From Amyelois transitella (lineage: Eukaryota > Arthropoda > Insecta > Lepidoptera > Pyralidae): 64,000 nt of DNA. The notes below the pieces were generated by a model that did not search any database, had not been told where the DNA came from, and was given only the letters and a program-made list of their open reading frames with translations. Of this stretch, positions 51,924 through 63,640 are shown piece after piece; the stretch's first letter is position 1; each line of letters starts with the position of its first letter. A program made the position numbers and the translations under genes. The DNA lies in NCBI RefSeq assembly GCF_032362555.1, contig NC_083511.1, positions 2,728,001-2,792,000 on the forward strand, read 5' to 3'.

Positions 51924-52982
51924 TACAACCACATAAGTTGAAAATTGGTAACTCCACTGGACCGAAAAATTCCTAACATCCCTGTTACATCTTCTTGCAC
52001 ATATCTGATAATAATATATGATATTCTAGGTGCTTGATTTGCACATCAAAGCAGATTGTAACTTGTGACTTTATCTATACCAGATCCACATCCAAATTGC
52101 TTGGCATGTAATATGTAGAAAAGATTATTAAATGTAACTAAATATCTAATTTCCATAGAAAGAATTTATAATCACAAAGACTCTTCAAATACTATTGGAA
52201 TAGAATTGCTAGTCATTACTTACTTTTTTCCACTTGTCTGTTGTTTTGTTGACACCACCACCAACGGAATTTAATATATTAGTAAGATCAGACCATAATT
52301 GGTCTGACCGTACTCGACCTTGTGCCCCTGCAACAGGACTAGCCAGGTCCCCATGACTGTAACATAAGCAACGGTTCAATACACAAATGCTTCATTGTTA
52401 TTATCGCGTCATTGTTTACATTAGCGATTGAAGTGGTACCAAAGTTTTGTACGATTGAATCTAAAAGAAATGGAAAATAACTTTGATTTACCTACCTTTC
52501 CATATACTCCAGTAGAGTTGAGAGTTGTTCGGAACTTGCCCTTACTTGATTCTAGGAATCCATTCTTTAACACTAAAAATAAAAAAAAATAACTATATTT
52601 ATTTTGAACAGTTACAATCACAATGATTCTATTTAATTTTGAAGAAATCTACGTAAAAACTGTGTAAAAACACTCTAATAATTTAACACTATCAAAGTTT
52701 TGCTATAAGATTATTAAAAAGCGTCAAGAATTAATAATATCAATTAAAAACGACTCACCACACTCACAGTAAACACTCACTTAAACTTTAGAATAATCCC
52801 GCTTTGTTTGTTCCAATTTGACACTGACAGCTAAATTTCACCCACCCTGCACCCAATAATTCCAGGCAAATTATGTCTTCTATGGAATCTGGAAATGTTA
52901 ACAATTTTATAACAAAAATACTGGCTGTAGGCCTAGGTGAGAAATATTAAGAAAGGTTTTATATCTTTATAATTACACTTAC

Positions 52983-53174
52983 TTCTCTTTGATTAAATAT
53001 CTCTCATGTGGTGTTTGTGGAAACACTATCCACCTGCTGACCATCCAATTGTGATTTAAAGAATTCACAACCTCCCTGACACAGCGACTTGTAGTCCGCT
53101 GTGTTAAATATTGTCCCACACCTACAATTGTCTGGTATGACCCTGTGGCTAAAAAGCTTAGAGTACACAGCACC
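52983..53174 (-). pseudogene. HARBI1-like transposase exon of the decayed Harbinger
   Basis: Acceptor CAG at 53175-53177 and donor GTAAGTG at 52982. The exon reads VLCTLSFLATGSYQTIVGVG..TTSRCVREVVNSL..IVFPQTPHERYLIKE, the helix-turn-helix part that precedes the DDE domain. No IDGTH catalytic exon follows before the MSANTD gene, so the element is a remnant. Confidence 0.7.
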
Positions 53175-53716
53175 TGAAAAACACAGTAATGTCTCTGCAT
53201 ACTCGTGTGGTTTTCTTTATAGGATTAGACTATAGAAATTTCTATAAGTATTCTAAGTTTAGAGATAAGTATACTTATTTACCCAGGTATTCTCATTATG
53301 TGCAGCCCACAATAAACGTAAAGAATGCATTTTTATATAAATAAAACTGTATTAACGCAACGTAGCCCTTGTACACAAATCACAGCTGACTGTAATTTTC
53401 GGCCATTTTGTAGCGATATCGACAGCCCCCAAGCTTTCGTTATTATGGCGAACACATGTCGAATCGTACGATCGCTCCCGAAGAGAAAGCGAACGTCAAA
53501 AGTGCCGCTACGCATTTGTATTGAAATAGGCGAATAAACAATTCGCTAATTGACGATTTCGCTTCGTTTTCGACATGAATGTAAACATTGTCTACCAATT
53601 TTGTTATCGATCTCGATCGATCACGTGATTTAGCGAAGGCTTATGTCATCCCATACATTTTTTTATTGCCGAACTTCGTCATCGTTTTCAAAATGTTACT
53701 TTGTCTAAGTTATAAG

Positions 53717-55628
53717 CTAGTGAACTTTGAATAGATGTAGAGTATCTTCATCTAACTCCTTTACATTTTTTACATATGGCTTTCTTATGCTCGTTATATA
53801 CGGATCAGATGTATATAACAGTGAATGAAACACATCTCATTTGTTGCTCTTCGGGAACATTTTCGTGAATGAAGACGAAATTTTTTATAGTCCTTATTTC
53901 GGGACTCTTGGGCATCTTCAGAAAATTGTCCGATAGGTAATACTGCAAAATTGTCTCTACTATTTTTATTATAAAACTTACCGTTTAGTTGAAAAACTCA
54001 AAAAACCGATTTTTGCAACATTTGACCTTGAATAAATTTTTTCCACACTCCGGATTGATGTGGATAATTAACAAATTGTGTATAATAGGGTTCCCAACAA
54101 TCATGCCAATTTTTAGGAAGGTGCGAATTAATGTAACCTTACCCCTATTTTTGATGCTAACTTGACCGGACTATTGAGTCTTTTTATTTCTTCACTTGTG
54201 GCGGACCACGTTTGGAAAGATAGATTATATGATACATGTAATATTATTTCCATGCAACGAATCCAGGCATGTAAAGTGGATAGTCCGTATTGATAGGCAT
54301 TTTTATTTTCAGGCTTGACTTTTACTTTCTCTAAATCGGAGTAGCGCCGCATATAGTACATGTAGAACTAGAAGGCGTATCAGTTAAAACCTGTGCCACT
54401 TTTCCATCTATCATTGTCAAAAAAAGCTCATGTTTAACTTGAACTCCCAAGCCTTCTTTATTTATTATTGATGGAGTCAAATTTTGTATCTGGTTTTTTA
54501 TTTCATCAACAACAGATTTTGTCTTTTCAGGTGTTTCTTTGGAAAATTCTATTGATATTGGCCGACAAAAACGAACAGATGAAGGCACTGGATTTTGCCA
54601 AAGAATGTCGCCAGAATCTGCATCAATTAACCTGATGGGCACCAAAGAAGTTATGAACAAATTTTCATCCGAAATTAGTTCAGACTCTTCTGGAAGAGGT
54701 TGCTTGTACTCGCTTTGTCCGGATGACCCATCACAAGCCCATTTACTATATAATAATAAATGTTTTAGCCCATTCTTGTAAACCGAATCAATACATAAAA
54801 TTCTAGCTACAGTGTGATCTAATAGATCTTGAATTTTCAATATTTTTGCATAGGTATTCGTGATTTCGATTGTTGAAGGTGGTGGGTAGCATCTCTGCTT
54901 CATTTCCTGTATTTTATAATATGGAGGAAATATAAGACAGTTTCTTTTATTTGTAACATTCCTGAGATAGAGATATTGAGCTTTCGTCAATTCCAAGTCG
55001 ATGAAAACACTTAGCGCTTCTTGGTCTTTTAGCTCTTTAATTATGCTTTTATTATTAATCTGATTCACGATTAAACTTTTTTTTTCAGTATCAGCCAACC
55101 TCAGTTCCTCAACTATTGTGGCTTCAGTTCCTTCTCCTATAGAACGCAGTCCCTGCAGATATGCATCAAGAATGTGGTCTATACCATATTCATTAAGCAA
55201 AATAGCATTTTTTCTTTTTTTGCTCGATTCAGAAGAGTCACCGTATGATACACATGGTCTTCCTCGTTTTCCAGAAGAAGTAGACGGTGTAGAGTCGGTC
55301 ATATTTTCTAAATCCGGTATCATCACGGAATATTCGGAATCCAACCATTTGATGTTATTCTTTAAAAACTTATCCTTAATTCGTTTGCTTCTTGCCAACG
55401 CTTGTTGAACGAAGGGATAATATGCTTTTGAAAATCTCCAATAATATAGCATAGGTTGTCTTCAGAAACTTGTTTTTCTTTTAAATATGTTGATAGTGCG
55501 GCAATTGTTTTTCCGCCTTCTATGTAAGATATAATTAGCTCTCGTCTAGAACATTTAAAAGTAGACATTTTATAATAAAAAAATTGGCGGACTTTGCGAA
55601 ACGTAAACTGAATTTGTAATGAAGACAT
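53717..55628 (-). pseudogene. Transib transposase (RAG1-like), broken and internally deleted
   Basis: Frames 55628-55362, 55452-54331 and 54361-54128 overlap and form one protein with frameshifts near 55400 and 54345. The first catalytic Asp is in WACDGSSGQSEYKQ, the block typical of Transib and equivalent to the DGMGD block of RAG1. MIDGK..CTICGATP carries the second Asp with its zinc-binding Cys pair. GLSTLHAWIRCMEIILHVSY follows. After a deletion, 53985-53717 gives the C-terminal LPIGQFSEDAQESRNKDYKK and SDPYITSIRKPYV. The stretch with the third catalytic Glu seems to be missing. Clear 5-base duplications and CACWRTG ends were not found. Confidence 0.8.
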
Positions 55629-55679
55629 ATTTTTTTTACTTCTATTTTTATACTATTTAGTACCGTGTGAATTATTTCA

Positions 55680-56270
55680 AATATCTATTTTCTCAAAGGA
55701 AATGGAACCACAAATTATCAAATTTAATAAATTCAATTGATAAGTATACACATAATATATAAATATACATACAAAGCATTGAGACTCGTCAACCAATTAA
55801 ACCGCAACTGTTGATTTTGTTCCCACGAAGAGTACTTTGTAGATATTTTTAATTTTCTTCGTAAGTAGCAGGAAGTAGCAGCTAATTTTTTTATATGTTT
55901 TAAACAAGTATTAGTACTTTAATTTAATAACATTTGCAAAGCGTGGGCAAACGTGGGTAAGTGTTAAAACATTCGACGAAATTAAAATCTTCGACGAAAT
56001 TCGAAGATGCATAAAAGTTGAATTTTGATACAAAAAAACATTTACTTATAATGTATGCAATAGAAAATAAGGTATATAATAATGAAGTTCAACATTTGAA
56101 CTATTAAATTATGTACCTAGGTATCTTTATATTAATTGTCAGTGGTAAAAGTCATTTTTGATATGCGTTTGTTCTATCATATTCCACAGTGGGACGATAA
56201 GCTGATAGGCTATTAACGTGAAGGCGGTACATGTTATTAATTAACTGTCATTTTTGTTAAAAATTAAACT
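55680..56270. other. AT-rich stretch between Transib and piggyBac remnants
   Basis: No open frame of note and no element ends that I can recognise. It probably contains the worn end of one or both neighbours. Confidence 0.35.
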
Positions 56271-56276
56271 CATGGT

Positions 56277-56893
56277 TATTTATTTAAATCTCGTTTATTT
56301 ACAACAGATACTGTATGGCTGACATGATCATTGTAATTCCAATATACACTTTTAGTTCTTTTAGAGTCAACCCCATCGATTTTCAAGTTTCTAAAACATG
56401 TGTCCTGTTGGTACAATCTACGATTGTGTTCAGAATATCGTCATCTATTGATCATAAAATTGGTGCCATTCCCAATTTTCGGTATATTTATTTATATATG
56501 ATGGCTGCATCAAATCGTTTATTACTGTATCCAACTTGTCATGTATCCAAGTATCTTGAACGTCAGTATTATTTTGCCTATTTCTTAAAGCGATTTGTCG
56601 CGTAGACACGGATTGCGACGAGATGTTCCTCTGGCTCTTCCTCTTGGTCTTGCTTGTGTGGACAATACTTCTGCCAAGCCACTTAAATCATCCGAAAATG
56701 CTGGTGAAGCTGTTTGAGCAGTAAATATACTGGTGTCATCAGCTGAGCTCCTGGAATCACTATTGCGACGATCTTGCTTTGTCTCTTCTAAGTTTGGTGG
56801 CAGAAACTCAGGATCTCCATCTGAATCGTCTCCGGAAAAGTCAAACTCGGATTCATTTAAAATGCAATCGATTTCTTGCTCAGATAAACCTTA
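56277..56893 (-). pseudogene. piggyBac-like transposase, N-terminal fragment, decayed
   Basis: Reading from 56893 down: an acidic N-terminus GLSEQEIDCILNESEFDFSG..DPEFLPP, then a Ser/Thr-rich linker and RPRGRARGTSRRN. Several stops later the start of the DDE region appears as WEWHQFYDQ, DCTNRTHV in one frame and ELKVYIGITMIMS in another. This order is that of piggyBac transposases. At least three stops and frameshifts are present, and the catalytic part is missing. The left side joins unrelated DNA; the right side joins a LINE directly. Confidence 0.65.
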
Positions 56894-56904
56894 AAAATAA
56901 AGAA

Positions 56905-58870
56905 AAAGTCTTACAGTTCGACGCATAATACGCCGCGTCATCCGGGTAGAGCCAAATGAGAGCCTCGTTCGACAGGGATGTCATCTGTGAACCAAGAGTA
57001 GCAATTAAGAGAGAGACAACTCCATTGCGGGACGCCTGCCTCTATCTTACGTTCGCTTGATGTAGCGCCCTCGACAGCGACTCGTCTATCTGAAAGGAAG
57101 CTGGCCACGGTCTTAACGACTCAACGAGGAGTCGTAGAGGTGGAGAGCTTGTAGACTAGACCTGGATGCCAAACGCGGTCAAACGCTCCTTCCATGTCAA
57201 GGAACACTCCTACGGTTTTCTCCCCTTTGTTGAAAGCAGCCGTCATGTGATGGAGCACCCTTGTGAGCTGGAGCGTGGTAGAGTGGCCGGCTCGAAAGCC
57301 GAACTGCTCGTCTCTAGGAGTCAAATGAGCTGTGAGATGTTGCAATAGCAACCTCTCGAACAACTTAGAGATGGTAGCCAACAGCGTTATGGGACAGTAG
57401 CTTCCTGGAAGCAGAATGTTCTTATTTGATTTGGGAAGCATGATGACCTTACCGATCTTCCAGTTGGAAGGAAAATGGCCGGTACGTAGGATTCCATTGA
57501 ATAGCCGCGTCAGTACCGCGATCGCTCGCGGTGGTAAGTGACGTAGCGCTTCGTTGGGGATGCCGTCGTTACGTTGGGGGCTTTGCGTAGCTTCAATTTG
57601 AGAATCATTCTCGAGACTTGGCCGGGGGAAAAGACTATGGGGTCTTCGTCCGGGGTAATGGGACGCTCGAAGTAGTCGTCCAGAAGCTTCTGAACCGTTT
57701 CAGCGTGTTCAGTGTCTGAGCTGAGGGATTCGGTCGAAAACGCTGTTCGAGATTGTCTGCGAAAATTTCGGCTCTATCATCGGCGCGATAGCGGGGAGTG
57801 CCATCGGGGGCCAAGAGGGGGCGGGTGGGTAGAGGCTTGTTAGCGACTTGCCTGCAAAGTCTATGGATGGACGTCCAATCATCACTGGCCTGCTCTATCG
57901 TGCGAAACCAACTGTCGCTGGACTCTGTTTCCAGGGCCCTAGCGATTCGCTCCGATAGAGAATTGACCTGTGTCTTGAGGGACGGGCATCGGGTTTGCTG
58001 CCATCGTTTGCGCAGGACTCTCTTTTTGGCTATCATCTCTCTGATGTAGGACGGGAGGGGACGGCTCACTCGGGTACTCACTCTATCTGTCGTAGCGAGA
58101 CGCAAGGCTTCCTGCATCACCTCACACGCGTGGGAGGCGAGTTGCTCTACATCTGCGGTGTCGCCGACCGGTCTGGATTCAAGATGTTGCTCTACATGCG
58201 CGCTGAACGAGTCCCAACAGATACGAAATCTGGGGGGAGGGGTAGGCCTTACTGTATGGGCTGCATCCACTGTGACGAGGACAGGATGGTGGTCAGACTC
58301 CATGTTGTCCTCCAGCACATCTGTAGTGATTACGGTGGCAGCTGGGAAGCCTCTCAGGAGCGTCAGGTCGATTACGTCTGGCGAGTATGCGGCATGGCTG
58401 GGGTAATACGTCGGAACCTCAGCACCTCTCACCTCGTAACCTTTCCTATCAGCGTCATCAAAGAGGCGGCGTCCACTGGTGCATATGTGCGTGGAATTCC
58501 AGGCGATGTGCTTGCAGTTGAAGTCGCCAGCGATAATCGTCGGTAGCGGCGAGTCCAGTAGGAGATGGACGTCAGCCACTTTCAACGAAGAGTGCGGCGG
58601 CTTGTAGAGTGCCAACACCCGAATCGGAGAGCCATCAATACAGATCTCTACGCCCAGTGCGTAGAGCGACTGAAGCTGCACATGTGGTATCGGTTGATGA
58701 GCTATGTTTCTTTTAACAAGTACGGCTAGCCCGCGGTAGGCTTGCCCCGTTTCTTCAGTCTCGAGCTTCAGTTGGTCTGCGGCACGTTCGTGCGTGCGTT
58801 TCTGAGATCAGTATGATGTCCACGTTATGCTCCCTTACCACTGATGACCCGTAAGGCGGACCTATCCATT
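56905..58870 (-). pseudogene. jockey-like LINE ORF2 (endonuclease and partial reverse transcriptase)
   Basis: Starts near 58870 with REHNVDIILISETHART. The endonuclease core is at 58681-57635 (AGDFNCKHIAW, YSPDVIDLTL, ESDHHPVL). Frameshifts follow, then the reverse transcriptase fingers and palm at 57441-57121 (YCPITLLATISKLFERLLLQ, DEQFGFRAGHSTTLQLTR, FLDMEGAFDRVWHPGL). A degraded GVPQ-like block leads to the catalytic box read as LYPDDAAYY near 56920-56935, where Ala of the usual YADD is Pro. The sequence stops there, so thumb and 3' tail are missing. It is inactive. Confidence 0.85.
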
Positions 58871-59290
58871 GAGAGGCAGTAGTGTCGCCATTCCTCTGAG
58901 CACGATCGGGATCGTCGCTTGGGCTTACCGGATCGCTCCGTGGGGGCGTACGGTTCGGCCATCAATGTCATGGTCGGCTGCGCTACTACGGGCGCGCGAC
59001 TGTTCGGGGCGGTCAGCAACACGGTCCCTGCCTTTTTGTTCCGCAATTCCTTGCGGTACACGGGGCAGGACACGTAGTTCGCTGTATGCGGGCCCTTACA
59101 CCCCTTTCACACGGCAGTCCAGTTTTGCAGGATCGGCTTTTTACGGTATCCTGCTAAACTGGACGCTGTGTTCACATGGCAGTTCAGTTTTGCAGGATTC
59201 AGTAAAAAGCTGGTTCCGCAAAACTAGACTGCCGTATGAACACGGTTGCATCCTGTTTTTTTACCATTCCTACGCCGGTTATCAGGTGAA

Positions 59291-61602
59291 ATGGACGTAA
59301 ATACTTTCCTAATTTTCTATTGGTATTATCGGCGTCGGCAGCGAAATAGAAGATTCTGGGTTCATCCTATTCTGACACAACGCTCGAATTTGGGTATTTT
59401 TCGGAATCTTATGAGCGATTTGAGAAGAGATGAGTCAAAATTTTTCAATTATTTTAGAATGAGTATGACCACATTTGACGATCTTTTAAAAAGGGTGAAT
59501 GAAGATTTAAAAAAACATGATACAAATATGAGAAAAAGCATCACACCTGAAGAAAAGTTAGCAATATGTTTAAGGTAAGAATGAAATACATATTTAAAGT
59601 TTAATATTTATTACCAAACACAATAAGTTATGTATGTATGATATTTTCACAAGATGATCGTTAATATTAATTAAATATTAGTGAAATCCGGAAAATCAGA
59701 GCTCTGCGATTCAACTGATTGTGCAGATGGCGATGACTGAACGCTGTAATGCGGTGTGAAATAACCTGCTGATTGATAAGAGTTGTTAAAAGTAGATGGT
59801 TGTTGAGAGGACCATTGGTTAAAATTGCGGCTTTTTATATTTTGCAACAAACTTATAACACCTGCTTGAAATTGTAATATTTGATCATCGTTGAGTGAAG
59901 CTAGTGTAGGAAGTAAACTTTTAAAAAATGACAAGTTACGATCTTCATTCTGCGTATTCGGCTGACTTTTCATCTGGTGATCAATGAAACTCGCCATTTT
60001 TTGATCCATTACAGAAAGTCTCTGCCTTGGTAGTACACTTCTCTTAAGTCGTTTAGCACCACCTGCAGGATTTTCTTGTCCTGGACTTCCGATAATAGGT
60101 TCATTTTCACTTTCTTCATTTTGGATAGGATTTTCCGTATCACCCTCTTCAATATCTGCAGCTTTGTTACCGCCACTGTCTTGTGTTTCAGCCGGATCCA
60201 TATTTTTTTTTAAAAACAACAACTAGTCGTGATAACAGTATTTTTTGGTATTAACTGCAGCAGATCCAGATTTATTTATTTTCTTTTTCGCATTTAAACT
60301 CCTCTTCCAGCTGTCTCTTATCTGATTCCATTTTTTAACGACCATTTTAGCTGAAAAAGAAAACATAAATTATAAATAAGGGCGGAGAAAGAACCTTCAA
60401 CAGCTCCAGTATTAGGTATTCTGCTATTTTTTCAAATTTCAATAATACATTTATATTTTATTGTGATATATTAAAATATCTCATAATTATTAACATTTTA
60501 ATATATAATAATAAATTATAAATATATGCAAATAACTAACGATATTGGTTGAAAATTTGTATTTTGTATTTAAAAATAAATAAAGTTCTCTCGCTCGACC
60601 AATAGCATTATCTATTCGAAGCGAGTTCGATCCCAAAAAATAACAGAATACCTCTGCTGGAAATTTAGTTGTACGTAATGTTAAAAAATATTACAGGGTT
60701 ATTACAAAAAAGTTTAACTGACGTTTTTAACACAATGTTTCTCTCAGTCTCATGGAGTCTCAACAATCAACTCAATAATAGTAGAAGTAACAAACGTCAT
60801 ATGGAATAATTTGCATCAGGAGTTTATGAAATTGCCCGACACAAAATATGAGTGGGAACAAATTGCTGACGCATTTTATAATAAAGCTAACTTTCCTCAC
60901 TGCATTGGTGCAGTTGATGGGAAGCACATAAGAATGAAGAAACCAAGTCACAGCGGTTCTATGTACATGAATTACAAGAATTTTTTTTCCATTGTATTGC
61001 TAGCGGTAGTGGATTCGAATTATAGATTCACCTATATCAGCGTAGGCTCTTATGGCAAAGAATGCGACTCCTCTATATTCAAAGAATCTACTTTCTGGAA
61101 AAGATTAAATGATGGCAGTTTAGATTTACCAGAAGCTCGTCCTCTCTTTACAGGTTTGGAATCACGTGTTCCATTTGTGATAGTGGGTGATGAAGCATTT
61201 GGTTTGCATTATAATCTGTTGAGACCTTATGGAGGAACTCATTTAGATAAAAATAAAAGGATATTTAACTATCGATTAACAAGAGCCAGACGTTATGTGG
61301 AGTGCGCGTTTGGAATATTGGCAAATAAATGGCGAATATTTCATCGTCCATTGGACGTAAGCACCAGTACAGCTATCTCGATAGTTAAAACTTGCGCCGT
61401 GCTTCATAACTATATCATGCATAATGAAAGTTCATATGCGAACATTGACAGCAACGATTCAACGATATCTTTGGAAAACGTACGTAATGAGCCAAATACA
61501 CGAGGTGGACGCTGTGCTAACACAATACGAACAGAGTTCACAAATTATTTTGTTTCTGAAGTGGGAGCTGTACCTTGGCAAGACGAAGCAATACAAGGAT
61601 AA
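59291..61602 (+). pseudogene. Harbinger transposase of element 3, damaged at the exon 2 start
   Basis: Exon 1 is 59291-59574 (MDVNTFLIFY to KLAICLR, phase 2 donor as in element 1). Exon 2 probably begins near 60697 after 'ttacag'. There the frames QKSLTDVFNTMF and GVSTINSIIVEVTNVIWNNL are one base apart, and the RYLxTG block is corrupted. From 60740 to 61602 the frame is clean, with Asp in AVDGKH, Asp in VGDEAFGL and Glu in VECAFGILANKWR. AATAAA at 61607-61612 lies five bases after the stop. The catalytic domain is complete, but I see no way to read exon 2 in frame, so it is probably inactive. Confidence 0.75.
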
Positions 61603-61809
61603 ACGAAATAAATATAAAAACTTACCATAGCTTTGTCTTTCTTTTTCCTCAAGTTCTTGAAAGTCTTCTCTCAAAACAATGCAAACTTCGCGCCATGCTG
61701 CAGTTCGCAAGTTGTTATCTTTATAATTTTCCAGCGTTTTATCCCATAATATAGGCCTAATTTCAATAAGTGTAATAAGAAGTTCGGGATCAATATTTGT
61801 TTGCGACAT
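59671..61809 (-). pseudogene. MADF-type protein of Harbinger element 3, one stop codon
   Basis: Exons 61626-61809 and 59671-60350 join in phase. MSQTNIDPELLITLIEIRPILW and ELEEKERQSYG|AKMVVKKWNQIRDSW form a MADF domain (about residues 8-105). A TAG at 60223-60225 sits where relatives carry a codon of the YxYxDQLxFL block. The remainder, 59671-60222, is open: an acidic linker, RQRLSVMDQKMASFIDHQM and a Ser/Gln-rich end. The intron 60351-61625 contains the whole second transposase exon. TTTATT at 59607-59612 gives an AATAAA signal on this strand. Confidence 0.8.
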
Positions 61810-63056
61810 TTTTCGACGAAACACAGCAATCTCGGCGCCGCGCAAAAGAGCAATGCGCGAGCGCTACACATGTGCGGGTGACGCGGCGGGCGCGGGGCGG
61901 GGGCTGCCACCACTCCACTATCCCGCTAAAAACAGTGTCCAGCAAAAAACCGCATGCAGGAAGCCGTGTGAAGATTGCTATTGAAATATATGTGTGATTA
62001 AACGGGATCCCGCTTTTTACTGGACTACGGATCCAGTTTCTAGTGACAAAACCGAATGGCACAATTCGACCGGATCGGTTTTTTGCAGGATCCCGCATGC
62101 GGGATGCTCGTGTGAACGCTAGCATATAAACACATTCGCCATCAAACGGGATCCTGTAGAAAACGGGATCCTGTAAAAAACTGGACTGCCGTGTGAAAGG
62201 GGTGTTACAGTTCGCACACGTAGCGGGGGCGACGCGCGGGCGGGGGCATTCGCTAGCGAAATGCTCCTCTCCGCAGCGGACGCAGGCGGCGCGCCGGTGG
62301 CAGTTGTGTGAGCTGTGCCTAAACTGCTGACAACGGTGGCATTGGGCTGGGCTTATCTCGCCAGACCTCCACTTTGATTCCGGGCATACAGAGGAACTCC
62401 GTCAGCTCGAATATAGCCGGTGTGGTCTCTGGAGTCTTGCGAAGTTGCACGAAGAAGATGCAACCCGGTCGTCCCTGGCGCGCGCGAATAGGGCGCGCGT
62501 ACTCGGGGTCGAAACCTAGGTTACACAGCTCCTCCATAATTGCATCGGGCGGCGTGTCTACCGGCAACCCGCGGATGGCGAACTTGAGGCTCCGCTCGGC
62601 TGGAAGAGAATAGCAAAACCATTGTAGGCCCTGCTCCTTCTCTAGATTCGCCAGGTACCGCTGGATCGCGCAGAACTCCTCCGTGCGCGGCATGAAGCAC
62701 ACACCCTTACCAAAGGGGTGCGCGTTCGGCGCGTGACCGAGCTTCTTTTTCAGTTCCCTGAAATGATGGGCCCAGTCCGGGAGTTGCTCCACGATCAACG
62801 GCGGGTAACGGGCGCGCGGGGACGGCTTCGTCCCGGCCGCGGAGATATGTGTGTAAAGCCGCGGTTCCACTGCAGCGCACGCTGTGCACGGGCACGCTGC
62901 GCACGTATTCATTTGTTTAACAACGTGGGTCAACGTTTCCACTGCAGCACACGCTATACACGAATAATATAACCTCACGACTATGTCCGACTATAGCACA
63001 GCACAGTCTTGACTCATACGCCTTGTGGATACCACGCATTTCGTGAATCTTGTAAA

Positions 63057-63382
63057 ATGACATTGGAACTGAGTTTGTTAGACAGTTCGTCAGACGATGA
63101 ATTCGAAAGTGAGATCGATGATCTATTAATAAGTGAATTGCGAAGGAAAAGAAAAAGAAAACACCGTTTTTGGATAGAAAATCATATTACATTCAGAAAT
63201 AATCACGGAGAATACAAGACGTTATTTATGACACTAAGTAATGAAAAATTTGAAGATTATTATCGACTATCACGACACCATTTTCAAATTATACATGAAA
63301 TGATTAAAGAAAAAATTGAAAAAATGGATACTACTTATCGAGAATGTATAAGTTCTGCTGAAAGGCTTGCCATCACCCTGAG
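63057..63382 (+). CDS. First exon of Harbinger transposase, element 4
   Basis: MTLELSLLDSSSDDEFESEI to SSAERLAITLR. The donor GTAAGTC splits the Arg codon in the same place and phase as in elements 1 and 3. The helical N-terminal block (RKRKHRFWI..LSNEKFEDYYRLSRHHF) aligns with 39121-39404 and 59291-59574. The catalytic exon lies past the right edge. The acidic N-terminal extension is unique to this copy. Confidence 0.8.
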
Positions 63383-63430
63383 GTAAGTCGTATCATATTT
63401 TAAAAAGTGATTTCAAACAGTTGTTAAGTG

Positions 63431-63640
63431 GCTGGCATCAGGCAAGGTGCTGGCTGTTATTATCGGTCAAGTGGCTGACATCATGCAAGATGCTGGCATC
63501 AGGCACGGTGCTGGCATCAGGTACGGTGCTGGCATCAGGCAGAGTGCTGGCATCAGGCAGTGTTCTGGTATCAGCCAGTGTGCTGACATCACGTAAGGTG
63601 CTGACATCGGGCAAGGGGCTAGCATCAGGTAAATTGGTGG
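63431..63640 (-). repeat. 18-bp tandem repeat in the MADF C-terminus, about 10 copies
   Basis: Unit 'ggtgctggcatcaggcac' with variants, in register with codons (six residues per unit). It occupies the same place in the protein as the 30-bp array of element 1, though the sequences are unrelated. Confidence 0.8.

Larger units (their letters stand above)
50420..52563 (-). pseudogene. MSANTD/zeste-like Myb gene of a decayed Harbinger, split by mariner
   Basis: Exon 1 (52496-52563) reads MDS, a TAG, then RASSEQLSTLLEYME. Exon 2 (52224-52356) reads HGDLASPVAGAQGR..LWSDLTNILNSVGGG..TDKWKK. Exon 3 (from 50596 down) continues VWADLKPKTKKK, then after a frameshift GTGGGPASQKSLSHLEEKVL. The phases fit. 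This is the trihelix-type Myb/SANT domain that accompanies another Harbinger lineage. The mariner at 50629-51923 lies in intron 2, 32 bases from the exon 3 acceptor. Confidence 0.75.
59099..62204 (+). mobile_element. Harbinger element 3, inserted in a LINE zinc knuckle
   Basis: Target duplication TTA (59096-59098, 62205-62207). The terminal repeats CACCCCTTTCACACGGCAGT continue 'ccagtttt' with perfect matching. Both ends hold repeated 'gcaggatcc' and 'aaactggac' words (59125-59240, 61985-62190). The length is 3106 bases. The transposase reads from the left and the MADF gene from the right. Removing one TTA and the element restores the LINE reading frame. Confidence 0.93.
58825..62850 (-). pseudogene. 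jockey-like LINE ORF1 (gag-like, zinc knuckles), split by Harbinger 3
   Basis: 62850-62319 encodes the PRE_C2HC-type domain (GLQWFCYSLPAERSLKFAIR..GLPVDTPPDAIMEELCNLGF). After a frameshift near 62350 come zinc knuckles CHRCQQFRHSSHNC and CVRCGEEHFASEC. The third knuckle, C..CKGPHTANYVSC, is cut between its second Cys codon and the next codon by Harbinger element 3 (59099-62204). The tail 59098-58825 continues in frame across the insertion. The N-terminus is cut by another insertion near 62857. The domain order is that of jockey-clade ORF1, an RNA-binding chaperone. Confidence 0.85.

Noticed and set aside
53283-53330. A short first exon (MHSLRLLWAAHNENTW) for the HARBI1-like remnant
   Set aside because: The splice donor and phase would fit, but the peptide does not resemble the usual sequence before the VLCTLSFLATG block, so support is too weak.
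57995-58546. 183-codon open frame on the plus strand
   Set aside because: It is the antisense shadow of the LINE endonuclease; its sequence shows no domain and the codon pattern belongs to the other strand.
63431-63640. A minisatellite independent of genes
   Set aside because: The 18-base unit keeps the reading frame of the MADF tail on the minus strand, so it is coding repeat.
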